From Mycobacterium angelicum (GTDB taxonomy: Bacteria > Actinomycetota > Actinomycetes > Mycobacteriales > Mycobacteriaceae): a stretch of 34,112 bases of DNA. Shown piece by piece: positions 16,958-24,326 of the stretch. Location of the stretch: the NCBI RefSeq assembly GCF_002086155.1, contig NZ_MVHE01000056.1:1-34112 (forward strand), written 5' to 3'. The first letter of the stretch is position 1, and every line of letters begins with the position of its first letter. The notes below the pieces were generated by a model that searched no databases, was not told the DNA's origin, and saw only the letters and a program-made list of their open reading frames with translations. The translations under genes were made by a program, and so were the position numbers.

Positions 16958-17572
16958 CTACGAAGACATATCGCGACGAACGAATTCCCTTGCCTTGATC
17001 AGGAATTCGAGCTGATCGCCGACTTGGCGCAGCGGCTCCAGGCTGCGAGTGGAGCGGCACAGCACGACGGCGCCCTCAAGCGCGGCTATCGACATCACCG
17101 AAAGCGACGTCGCAGTCTCGTCGTCGAAGCCGTCGGCGACAAAGGCCCGGGCCATCGCCGCCCGCCAGTGGCCCAGGATCACCCCGGCCTCCTTGGACAG
17201 CTCGAGTTCACCTTCGGTCGAACCGATTGCGACTGCCACGACCGGACAGCCGGCCTCGAAGTCGCACTCGGTCAGCAGGCGCTCCCAGAATTCGACGAAT
17301 TCGTGTACCAGGGCCTTGCCGCCGCGGTCGACGGCGTCGTCGACTTTCGCGGTGATCGAATCGCCGGCGTAGTGCAGCGCTTCGGTCAGGATCTGGTTGC
17401 GTCCGTCGGGAAAGTGGTAGTACACCGAGCCGCGCGGCGCGCCGCTGCGCGCGAGCACCGCATCGATGGTCACAGCCGCCGCGCCGCGTTCGGAAAGTAC
17501 TTGCGCGGCGCTGATCAGCATCTTGGTCCGGGTCCGTCCGCGTCTGCGGGTGCCCGTTTCGGCTTCCGTCAT
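16958..17572 (-). CDS. TetR-family transcriptional regulator, LmrA/YxaF-like
   Basis: 204 residues. The N-terminal helix-turn-helix is clear: LISAAQVLSERGAAAVTIDAV, then LARSGAPRGSVYYHFPDGRNQIL (about 20-65). The GAPRGSVYYHFP form is typical of the LmrA/YxaF branch. The C-terminal half, with FEAGCPVVAVAIGSTEGELE and SIAALEGAVVLCRS, is the ligand-binding and dimerisation domain. These proteins repress until they bind a small hydrophobic ligand. The ATG at 17572 overlaps the stop of a 43-codon ORF (ATGA), so translation may depend on that ORF. It faces the crotonase gene at 17930, whose promoter has a near-perfect 20-bp palindrome, the best candidate operator. Confidence 0.93.
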   Translation of the reverse strand: MTEAETGTRRRGRTRTKMLISAAQVLSERGAAAVTIDAVLARSGAPRGSVYYHFPDGRNQILTEALHYAGDSITAKVDDAVDRGGKALVHEFVEFWERLLTECDFEAGCPVVAVAIGSTEGELELSKEAGVILGHWRAAMARAFVADGFDDETATSLSVMSIAALEGAVVLCRSTRSLEPLRQVGDQLEFLIKAREFVRRDMSS

Positions 17573-17700
17573 GCGGCGTGTGGGTGCCGCGGGATCGGCC
17601 AGTGCATCCTGCGCGGGTGGAACCGGAACGGCCGGCGCGGCAGGTCAGGCAGCTCCCGCGTCAGGTGATAGCCCGCAACGTTGAGGTCGAGGATCCACAT
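17569..17700 (-). CDS. 43-residue small ORF translationally coupled to tetR
   Basis: On the minus strand an ATG at 17700 has GGAG at 17709-17706 with five-base spacing, a better ribosome binding site than tetR itself shows. The 43-codon frame ends in TGA overlapping the tetR ATG. The product begins MWILDLNVAGYHLTREL and continues as a basic, Pro/Arg/His-rich tail ending PRHPHAA (7 Arg, 7 Pro, 5 His). I do not recognise it. It may be a small protein or a leader that controls tetR translation. It may also be the remnant of a longer gene. No signal peptide or membrane helix is evident. Confidence 0.55.
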   Translation of the reverse strand: MWILDLNVAGYHLTRELPDLPRRPFRFHPRRMHWPIPRHPHAA

Positions 17701-17780
17701 GATTTCTCCAAGCACCGATGCTCACATGCGCCGGCTCCGTTCCCGGCCCATGACTATGTAGGAGAGCATATAAGGCATGG

Positions 17781-17791
17781 GTTTAGTAAAC
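17781..17791. promoter_or_regulatory. Short palindrome upstream of the small ORF/tetR unit
   Basis: GTTTA-G-TAAAC is a perfect 5+1+5 inverted repeat in the AT-richer part of the tetR/crotonase divergent region, 81 bp before the small-ORF start. It could be an operator or part of the tetR promoter; short palindromes like this can occur by chance. Confidence 0.3.
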
Positions 17792-17883
17792 AACCCTCAA
17801 GCTAGTAAGCCCTGAACAGTGCGTACATTTGAGATTCATATGCGACCTAAGGCATGCGCTTCTGGCAATATGTCACCGCCGGG

Positions 17884-17903
17884 AATATGTAAGCTTGCAT
17901 ATT
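17884..17903. promoter_or_regulatory. Candidate TetR operator upstream of the crotonase gene
   Basis: AATATGTAAG-CTTGCATATT pairs at 9 of 10 positions around its centre (only T/G at positions 7 and 14 fails). It ends 26 bp before the crotonase ATG, where bound protein would block transcription. A half-site AATATGT is also present at 17867-17873. Binding by the adjacent TetR is inferred from position and symmetry. Confidence 0.55.
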
Positions 17904-17929
17904 TGTTGGGTTTGCGGTTCACTTTGAGC

Positions 17930-18727
17930 ATGGCTACTGACACCGTGTCTATTGAGCGGGATGGGCACGTCCTGCTCATCGGCCTGAATCGGCCGCACAA
18001 ACGCAATTCGTTTGATCGGGCCATGCTCGAGGAGTTGTCCCGTGCCTATGCGCTGCTGGAATCCGACGACTCGTTACGTGTCGGCGTGCTGTTCGGGCAC
18101 GGCGACCATTTCACCGCTGGGTTGGACCTCGTCGACGTCGGACCTGCCGTTGCGAGCGGGCAGCGGTTGTTGCCCGAGGGTGGCCGGGATCCCTGGCGGT
18201 TGGACAGTCCTTCGGCACCTGCGCCGACCACACCACTGATCGCCGTCGCCCATGGCTGGTGCATGACCCTGGGCATTGAATTGCTGCTGGCGGCCGACAT
18301 CCGAATCGCCGCGAAGGGAACCCGGTTCACCCAGCTGGAAGTGCAGCGCGGGATCTACCCGTTTGGCGGCGCGACGATCCGGCTGCCGCGTGCGGCGGGC
18401 TGGGGCAACGCCATGCGGTGGCTGCTCACCGGTGACGAATTCGATGCCGCCGAGGCGTACCGCATCGGGCTGGTTCAAGAGGTCGCCGACGATCGCGACT
18501 CGGCTTTGGCCCGGGCGCGCGAAATCGCACAGACCATCGCGGAGCGCGCCGCGCCCCTGGGTGTGCGCGCCACCCTTGCATCCGCACACTTGGCCCTGCA
18601 ACAAGGCGAGGCTGCCGCAATCGAGCGGCTTGCTCCGGACGCGGCGGCGCTGTTCGCCACCCAGGATGCCGCCGAGGGCGTGCAGTCGTTCATCGAGCGT
18701 CGGCAAGCCCGATTCGAGGGTCGTTAG
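17930..18727 (+). CDS. Enoyl-CoA hydratase/isomerase family protein (crotonase)
   Basis: 265 residues from ATG at 17930. Crotonase hallmarks: LIGLNRPHKRNSFDRAMLEEL, the oxyanion loop FTAGLDLVDVG, then LGIELLLAADIRIAA and FTQLEVQRGIYPFGG, which retain glutamates at both hydratase positions. The long loop DVGPAVASGQRLLPEGGRDPW and the loss of the usual G-G-G in the MTLGIE segment set it apart from EchA1, so the reaction may differ (hydratase, isomerase or hydrolase). A frame extension to 17819 exists but would run through the palindromic promoter, so it is unlikely. It diverges from tetR, which may repress it, and precedes the receptor kinase by 83 bp. Confidence 0.9.
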   Translation: MATDTVSIERDGHVLLIGLNRPHKRNSFDRAMLEELSRAYALLESDDSLRVGVLFGHGDHFTAGLDLVDVGPAVASGQRLLPEGGRDPWRLDSPSAPAPTTPLIAVAHGWCMTLGIELLLAADIRIAAKGTRFTQLEVQRGIYPFGGATIRLPRAAGWGNAMRWLLTGDEFDAAEAYRIGLVQEVADDRDSALARAREIAQTIAERAAPLGVRATLASAHLALQQGEAAAIERLAPDAAALFATQDAAEGVQSFIERRQARFEGR

Positions 18728-18768
18728 CGGGCCGAAAACCGTTATCGGACAACAGAGTTAATACTGAT

Positions 18769-18789
18769 ACGACCCGACCTAGGGGTCGT
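18769..18789 (+). promoter_or_regulatory. Stem-loop immediately before the kinase ribosome binding site
   Basis: ACGACCC (18769-18775) and GGGTCGT (18783-18789) form a perfect 7-bp stem with a 7-base loop, ending one base before GGAAGG (18791-18796) upstream of the kinase ATG. It could attenuate crotonase read-through or modulate kinase translation; there is no U-tract after it. Confidence 0.4.
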
Positions 18790-18810
18790 TGGAAGGTTGA
18801 GCACGAAGAA

Positions 18811-21800
18811 ATGGCTGGAGAAATCGCTTCCGAGCGTCCAACTCCGGAACCGACTGGGGTCGTCACCGAGTTGACGGCCGCTGGACTCGCAGACGCGCGC
18901 CAGATAGGCCGCGGCGGCGCCGGCGTTATTTATCGTTGCCACGAAACGGCATTGGGCCGAAACGTTGCGGTCAAGGTACTGCCGCCGCACTTCGAGGAAG
19001 AGGATAAGGAACGCTTCCTGCGCGAGGGCTACGCGATGGGCGGGCTCTCCGGACATCCCAACATCGTCAACATTTTGCGCGTCGGGGTAACCGAAAGCGG
19101 CCGGCCATTCATCGTAATGCCTTACCACGCAGCGGATTCGCTGGCGGTGCGGCTGCTCAGGGCGGGCCCGTTGCCCTGGCCCGATGCCTTGCGGATCGGC
19201 GTGAAGTTGTGCGGGGCATTGGAAACCGCACACAAGACCGGCACGTTGCATCGCGATATCAAGCCCGCGAACGTGCTTATCAATGACTACGGCGAACCGG
19301 AGCTGGCCGATTTCGGTATCGCCCACATCGAAGGCGGGTATCAAACGGCGACCGGGTATTTCTCGGGCACCCTCGCCTACACCGCGCCCGAGGTGCTAAC
19401 CGGTAACCCCACGACGGTCGCCGCCGACATCTACTCCCTGGGCGCCACGATTTACGCCCTCATCGCGGGTAGTGCCGCACACGAACGCAACACCGGTGAA
19501 GACCTGCTCGCGCAGTATCTGCGGATCAGCTCCACCCGGGTCCCGGATATGCGTCCGGAAGGCATCCCGGACGCGGTGTGTTTGGCGATCGAGCATGCGA
19601 TGTCCATCGAGCCCGAGGAGCGGCCGTCGTCGGCGGCCGAGTTCGGTCGCCAGTTGCAGGCCGCGCAGCGCACGAACGGCCTGAAGCCCGATTCGATGGC
19701 GATCACCGGCGCCGGTATGGACGTCGGCCTCACCCTGAGCAGTTCAGCCCATGTCGTTCAACCACTTTCGGCCGGGCCCGGCGAGCAAAGCGGCGACAGC
19801 AGTGACGCGCGGCCGGCGGGGGCCGAGACGCTGCCCGTTCCCGGAGCCGTCCCGCAGTTCGCGGACTGGGCGAAAAGCGCCGCGATCAACCCGTCGGGTC
19901 CTACCGGACGAAAAACGTCCACTGGCCCCGTCTTGGGTCCGGTTGGAGCGCCGATCCTGCCTCGCGGCTGGGAATGGATTTCGCAGCGGGCCGTACTGCG
20001 GTGCATGCCGCGACGCACGAAGCGCCACCGCGTGGCGTCCGTCAGCGCCGCGGCGGTGTTGGCGTTGCTCCTGGTGGTCAGCGGCGTCTACGTGTCGCTG
20101 CCCAAGGCCGGCAACATCCGGGCGAGCGCAGCGGGCCCATCCGGCGCGGCGCCGATCAAGTGGCAGCCAATTGCGAATGCGCGTGTCGCGCGTGACGCAA
20201 TGGCGACCACCCAGGCCGAGGGGATGATCTGGAGCTACGGCGGAATCCGAAGCGACGGCGCGGTCACCGGACAACAAGATGGCTATGACCCGACCACCGA
20301 CAGCTGGAAGGACGACGACGACCTGCCGGATCCGGTTCAGCACGCGACGGCGGTGACGTGGCAGTCAACCCCGGTTGTGTTGGGCGGCTGGCGGACAACC
20401 AGCGAGAAGCGGGATGCGACCGACCGGGTTTGGCGGATGGTCAACAGCCACTGGACGGAGCTCCCGCATCTGTTGCAGCCCAGGGCAGCTGGTGCGGCCG
20501 CGGTAGTGGGCGACCGCATCATCGTCACCGGTGGTGTTGACGCCAACGGCGCACTGCTGAACACCACCGAAGTCTTCGACGGTCGCTCGTGGAGCCTGGG
20601 CGCTCCCATCCCGACTCCGCGTCAAATGCTGGCCGCGGCTTCGGATGGAAAGCTGATGTACGCGGTGGGCGGCACCAACGGCACCATCGACATGGCGACG
20701 GTCGAAGCCTATGACCCGGCAGCGAAAACCTGGACGGCTATGCCCGCACTCCCCGAAGGGCGTAGTGATCTGGGGGTGGCGATCGCCGGCGAACGCCTGG
20801 TGGCTGTCGGGGGTGTGTCGATGGGTCAAGCGCTCAAGAGCGTCGCCGAGTACGACCTGCTGGCCAAGACGTGGTCCCCGTTGCCGGACCTGGCGATTCC
20901 GCGCCACGGCGCCGGGGTCACGTCGGTAGAGACCTGCGTGTACGCCATCGGTGGATCGACCGCGGCCGGCGACACCGACGTGACCTCCTCAGCCGAAGTG
21001 CTCAAGCTGCCGGCCCGCAAGGTGCAGGCGATGTCGGCGTGGCGTGCGCTGCCCGATGCGCCGGATGCCCGGTTGGCGCCGGCCGGGACCGTGCTCGAGG
21101 ACAAGATCTGGATCATGGGCGGCATGCGGGACGGGGGCGTGCTGCGCGATGTCCAGAGCTACGACCCCCGCACCGGAGTCTGGGCAAGCGGACCGCCGTT
21201 GCCCATACCGCTGCAACATGCGACGGCGGCCACCTACCGCGGCGAGGTGGTGGTCATCGGGGGCGCAAGCGCTGACTTCCAGCAGGCCACCAACCGGGTG
21301 TTCGTGTTGCGCCACGGTAGCTGGGTGGAGTTGCCGAGCCTCAAGCACGCGCGAGTGGCGGCGGCGGCAGCCGTGGTCGGCGACAAACTCGTGGTTGTCG
21401 GCGGAATGAACGGCAAGCAGCTGATCCCGGAAACCGAGGTCTTCGACGGCACTTCGTGGAAGGACGCCGCAAGTCTGCCAACCCCGCGGGAGCATCTTGC
21501 CGCGGTGTCCGACGGCTCCTACGTGTACGCGATCGGCGGTCGGTTCCTGTCCATCGACCGGCCCTCGGTGGCGTTCGAACGTTTCGATCCGCAATCCGGG
21601 ACGTGGACCAAGCTGCTGGACATGCCGACCAGTGACCAAAGCTTCGGCGCCTCTTTCATCGACGGCCGAATCGTTATGGTCGGTGGCGAGAGCGCGACTC
21701 AGGTGCTCGGAGTCACCGAGATGTACGACATCGCCGACGGGAAGTGGAGCACCTTGCCACCGCTACCCACGCCGCAGCACGACCAGATATTGCTCACGGT

Positions 21801-21888
21801 TGGCAACTCCCTGTACTGCATCGGTGGGGCGAACCGGCTCGGCCGTGAAGGCGCCATCTCGGCCATGGAGGCCATGGACTTCACCTAG
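18811..21888 (+). CDS. Receptor-type Ser/Thr protein kinase: PknK-like kinase domain, one membrane helix, twelve Kelch repeats
   Basis: 1025 residues. The kinase domain (about 28-285) has the glycine loop GRGGAG (33-38), VAVKVL with Lys55, HRDIKPANVL with Asp149 and Asn154, DFG at 167-169 and APE at 192-194, so it should be active. Its wording (RFLRE, SGHPNIV, RPFIVMPYHA) closely resembles mycobacterial PknK. A Pro/Gly-rich linker leads to a membrane helix at about 408-430 after basic residues, which puts the rest outside. Residues from about 450 to 1025 contain twelve Kelch blades, each with a Gly-Gly pair, in two six-blade sets (about 450-740 and 742-1025) that resemble each other blade for blade. 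M. tuberculosis PknD also has an external propeller but of the NHL type; PknK itself is soluble. Likely a sensor of an external ligand; the ligand is unknown. Confidence 0.93.
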   Translation: MAGEIASERPTPEPTGVVTELTAAGLADARQIGRGGAGVIYRCHETALGRNVAVKVLPPHFEEEDKERFLREGYAMGGLSGHPNIVNILRVGVTESGRPFIVMPYHAADSLAVRLLRAGPLPWPDALRIGVKLCGALETAHKTGTLHRDIKPANVLINDYGEPELADFGIAHIEGGYQTATGYFSGTLAYTAPEVLTGNPTTVAADIYSLGATIYALIAGSAAHERNTGEDLLAQYLRISSTRVPDMRPEGIPDAVCLAIEHAMSIEPEERPSSAAEFGRQLQAAQRTNGLKPDSMAITGAGMDVGLTLSSSAHVVQPLSAGPGEQSGDSSDARPAGAETLPVPGAVPQFADWAKSAAINPSGPTGRKTSTGPVLGPVGAPILPRGWEWISQRAVLRCMPRRTKRHRVASVSAAAVLALLLVVSGVYVSLPKAGNIRASAAGPSGAAPIKWQPIANARVARDAMATTQAEGMIWSYGGIRSDGAVTGQQDGYDPTTDSWKDDDDLPDPVQHATAVTWQSTPVVLGGWRTTSEKRDATDRVWRMVNSHWTELPHLLQPRAAGAAAVVGDRIIVTGGVDANGALLNTTEVFDGRSWSLGAPIPTPRQMLAAASDGKLMYAVGGTNGTIDMATVEAYDPAAKTWTAMPALPEGRSDLGVAIAGERLVAVGGVSMGQALKSVAEYDLLAKTWSPLPDLAIPRHGAGVTSVETCVYAIGGSTAAGDTDVTSSAEVLKLPARKVQAMSAWRALPDAPDARLAPAGTVLEDKIWIMGGMRDGGVLRDVQSYDPRTGVWASGPPLPIPLQHATAATYRGEVVVIGGASADFQQATNRVFVLRHGSWVELPSLKHARVAAAAAVVGDKLVVVGGMNGKQLIPETEVFDGTSWKDAASLPTPREHLAAVSDGSYVYAIGGRFLSIDRPSVAFERFDPQSGTWTKLLDMPTSDQSFGASFIDGRIVMVGGESATQVLGVTEMYDIADGKWSTLPPLPTPQHDQILLTVGNSLYCIGGANRLGREGAISAMEAMDFT

Positions 21889-21904
21889 CGGTGATGCCCG
21901 TGGG

Positions 21905-23392
21905 TTACTCGACCGTGTAGCCCATGGGCATCAGCACGCTCTTCTGCTGGGTGAAGTGTTCGACGCCTTCGGGCCCGTTCTCCCGGCCGACGCCGGAGTT
22001 CTTGAAGCCGCCGAATGGGCAGCCGGGATCGAAGGCGTACCAGTTGATGCCATACGTTCCGGTGCGGATCTTCTCCGAGATCTCGATGCCCTTGGGGACG
22101 TCGGTGGTCCAGACGCTGCCGGCCAGGCCGTACACCGAATCGTTGGCGATCTTGATCGCGTCCTCCTCGGTGTCGTAGGGAATGATGCTCAGCACCGGGC
22201 CGAAGATCTCCTCCTGGGCGATCGTCATCTTGTTGTCGACGTCGGCGAACACCGTGGGCTGCACGAAGAAGCCGTTGGCTAGGTCCTCGCGCCCTTCGGG
22301 GCGCGAGCCGCCGCACACCAGCCGGGCGCCCTCCTCGACGCCCTTGGCGATGTAGCCCTCGACCCGGGCGCGCTGCTTCTCCGAGATCAGTGACCCGATC
22401 TGGGCAGCCGGGTCGGTCGGAGTGCCGATCGGCAGCGCCTGCACGAAAGTGCTTACCGCATCGACGATTTCGTCGTACCGCGAGCGCGGCGCCAGGATGC
22501 GGGTCTGCGCGACGCAGGCCTGCCCGGTGTTCATGATCCCGGAGAACACCAGCATCGGGATCGCGGCGGCCAGGTCGACGTCGTCGAGGATGATGGCCGC
22601 CGATTTCCCGCCGAGCTCCAAGGTGCATGGCTTCAGCAAGTCCGCGGCGCGCTGGCCGATCTCCTTGCCGACGGCCGAGCTGCCGGTGAACGTGAACAAG
22701 TCGATGTCACGGTTGGACGTCAGCGCCTGTCCGGTCTCGACCCCGCCGGGCACCACCGACAGCACGCCCTCGGGCAGGCCGGCCTCGGCGAACACCTCCG
22801 CCAAAGCGTTTGCGCTCAGCGGTGTTTCGGCGGCCGGCTTGAGCACCAGGGTGCAGCCGGCCAACAGCGCGGGGCCGAGTTTGTTGACCGCCAAGAACAG
22901 CGGCACATTCCAGGCCACGATCGCGCCCACGACACCGATGGGCTCGCGGTGGACAATCGTCTGCCCGTAGGCGCCGTTGCGGGTCTCGCGCCACTTGACC
23001 TGGTCGACAGCGGGGCCGGCGAAGAAGTTCAGCGCGCCGATCGAACTCATCCAGTGCATCGTCTCGATGCCCATCGGCGGCTGCCCGGTCTCGTCGGCGA
23101 GCAGCTTGGTGAACAGGTCCTTGCGCTCCTCCAACAACCTGACCGCTTTGGCGATGACGGCCGCGCGCTCTTTCGGCGGGGTCGAGGGCCAGGGGCCGCT
23201 GTCGAAGGCCGCGCGCGCCGCGGCGACGGCGGCGTCGACGTCAGCCGGGGCTGCCAGCGGCACCTTGCCGACGTACTCGCCGGTCGCCGGGCAGTGCACC
23301 TCGATGACCTGATCGGTCGACGGCTGTGTCCACTTGCCGCCGATGAAAAGCTTGTCGTACTCCGTTGTAGCTGAGGTTGTAGCTGAGCTCAT
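21905..23392 (-). CDS. NAD(P)-dependent aldehyde dehydrogenase (Rv0223c-like)
   Basis: 495 residues, full length for the superfamily. Present are the cofactor-binding segment VGAIVAWNVPLFLAVNK, LKPAAETPLSA, the FTGSSAVGKEIG loop, the general-base glutamate in LELGGKSAA, the nucleophile in GQACVAQTRILAPRSRYDEI, and EEIFGPVLSIIPYDTEEDA. It oxidises an aldehyde to the acid. ATG at 23392 was chosen over a TTG at 23401. The N-terminus carries a 12-bp tandem repeat (Ser-Ala-Thr-Thr twice). A near-consensus KstR box lies 31 bp upstream, which fits regulation with the cholesterol catabolism genes, as I recall for Rv0223c. It converges with the kinase gene 16 bp away and follows the methyltransferase by 45 bp. 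Confidence 0.94.
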   Translation of the reverse strand: MSSATTSATTEYDKLFIGGKWTQPSTDQVIEVHCPATGEYVGKVPLAAPADVDAAVAAARAAFDSGPWPSTPPKERAAVIAKAVRLLEERKDLFTKLLADETGQPPMGIETMHWMSSIGALNFFAGPAVDQVKWRETRNGAYGQTIVHREPIGVVGAIVAWNVPLFLAVNKLGPALLAGCTLVLKPAAETPLSANALAEVFAEAGLPEGVLSVVPGGVETGQALTSNRDIDLFTFTGSSAVGKEIGQRAADLLKPCTLELGGKSAAIILDDVDLAAAIPMLVFSGIMNTGQACVAQTRILAPRSRYDEIVDAVSTFVQALPIGTPTDPAAQIGSLISEKQRARVEGYIAKGVEEGARLVCGGSRPEGREDLANGFFVQPTVFADVDNKMTIAQEEIFGPVLSIIPYDTEEDAIKIANDSVYGLAGSVWTTDVPKGIEISEKIRTGTYGINWYAFDPGCPFGGFKNSGVGRENGPEGVEHFTQQKSVLMPMGYTVE

Positions 23393-23423
23393 GATCGCCA
23401 ACCTACCCCAGCCGGCCTAAAAC

Positions 23424-23437
23424 GAGAACATGTTCCA
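23424..23437 (-). promoter_or_regulatory. KstR-like operator upstream of the aldehyde dehydrogenase
   Basis: GAGAACATGTTCCA contains the 10-bp palindrome GAACATGTTC. It matches the KstR consensus TnnAACnnGTTnnA at seven of eight fixed positions (first T is G). KstR is the TetR-type repressor of mycobacterial cholesterol degradation. The site touches the 3' end of the upstream methyltransferase gene and lies 31 bp before the dehydrogenase ATG. Confidence 0.6.
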
Positions 23438-24205
23438 TTATCGGGGCGACAGGACCAGCACGAGATTGCTCACCAGGAACTCCCGCAGTACCGGCACTCG
23501 GGTCAGCCACCAAGCCCATCTCGGGTGGTAGCGAGGGAAAGTCGCCACAGCGGCACCGGTGCTATCCGCCCACTTCAAGCCTTCTGCGGCCGACACGGCG
23601 AACAACGACGACCCGTAGTTGTTCTTTGCCGGATGGCCGTGTTTGCGGGCATAGCGCGCCGCGGCACGGGCTCCGCCGAGGTAATGGGTCATACCCATCT
23701 CGTGGCCGCCGAACGGGCCCAGCCAGACCGTGTAGGACAGCACGGCAAGTCCGCCGGGCCGGGTCACCCGCAGCATCTCGTTGCCGAGTTGCCAGGGGCG
23801 TGGGACGTGCTCGGCCACGTTGGACGACATGCAGATGTCCACCGAGTCGTCGGCGAAGGGCAGCGCCATGCCCGAGGCGCGGACGAACGTGCCCGGCTCG
23901 CGTTGGAAAGCCGGTCCGGCCGCATGCATCTCTGAGGGGTCGGGTTCGACGCCGAGGTAGCGCACGCCTCGAGCGGCGAAGGCCGACGCGAAGTATCCGG
24001 GCCCGCCACCGACGTCGAGCAGGGTGCGGCCGGCCGGTGGAGCGTCATGGACCGCTCGCCACAGGTCGTCGATCATGTCCGCGGTGTCGGCGGCCAGGGC
24101 GCCATAGAAGCGGGCCGGGTCCGGCTGTTCGTAGCGGAATTCCGACAGCAGTCGCACCGACCGGCCCAGGGTCGCCCGCCGCGCGAAAATGTCAGTTACC
24201 CGCAC
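23438..24205 (-). CDS. SAM-dependent methyltransferase (Rv0224c-like)
   Basis: 255 residues from GTG at 24205 (254 recalled for Rv0224c). Methyltransferase motif I is LLDVGGGPGYFASAFAARG, then LGVEPDPSEM, the motif II region DDSVDICMSSNVAEHVPRP, and EMLRVTRPGGLAVLSYT, as in methyltransferases of the UbiE/COQ5 type. The C-terminal half has aromatic segments (FPRYHPRWAWWLTRVP) and a hydrophobic end, perhaps membrane-associated. The upstream frame stays open to 24370, but TAGGG eight bases before 24205 and the family length favour this start. The substrate is unknown; M. tuberculosis Rv0224c is reported as important for growth. It is 45 bp upstream of the dehydrogenase, so it may be in the same transcript. 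Confidence 0.92.
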   Translation of the reverse strand: MRVTDIFARRATLGRSVRLLSEFRYEQPDPARFYGALAADTADMIDDLWRAVHDAPPAGRTLLDVGGGPGYFASAFAARGVRYLGVEPDPSEMHAAGPAFQREPGTFVRASGMALPFADDSVDICMSSNVAEHVPRPWQLGNEMLRVTRPGGLAVLSYTVWLGPFGGHEMGMTHYLGGARAAARYARKHGHPAKNNYGSSLFAVSAAEGLKWADSTGAAVATFPRYHPRWAWWLTRVPVLREFLVSNLVLVLSPR

Positions 24206-24242
24206 CCGCAAAACCCTACGGCCACACCACTTCCCCGGCGAA

Positions 24243-24305
24243 CGTGCGCAATTGCACGCTTTCACGCGGCGTGTTGTGTACATACGCGCACGGTCGCAAA
24301 GGAGG
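24243..24305. promoter_or_regulatory. Divergent promoter region of the methyltransferase and terC with an inverted repeat and an unpaired Shine-Dalgarno
   Basis: CGTGC (24243-24247) and GCACG (24254-24258) are inverted around GCAATT. Further on, AAAGGAGG at 24298-24305 is a near-ideal anti-16S match, yet no start codon follows within 12 bases; terC begins 21 bases later with its own AAGGG. No yybP-ykoY manganese riboswitch motif, which often precedes TerC-type genes, could be recognised. Confidence 0.35.
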
Positions 24306-24326
24306 TAAAGCGGGTACAAGGGTGTT

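Noticed and set aside
17819..17929. Longer N-terminus of the crotonase starting at 17819
   Set aside because: It would add 37 residues unlike any crotonase and cover the palindromic promoter; ATG at 17930 gives the normal family start.
24206..24326. Manganese (yybP-ykoY) riboswitch before terC
   Set aside because: The conserved core motifs of that riboswitch could not be found in this 121-bp leader.
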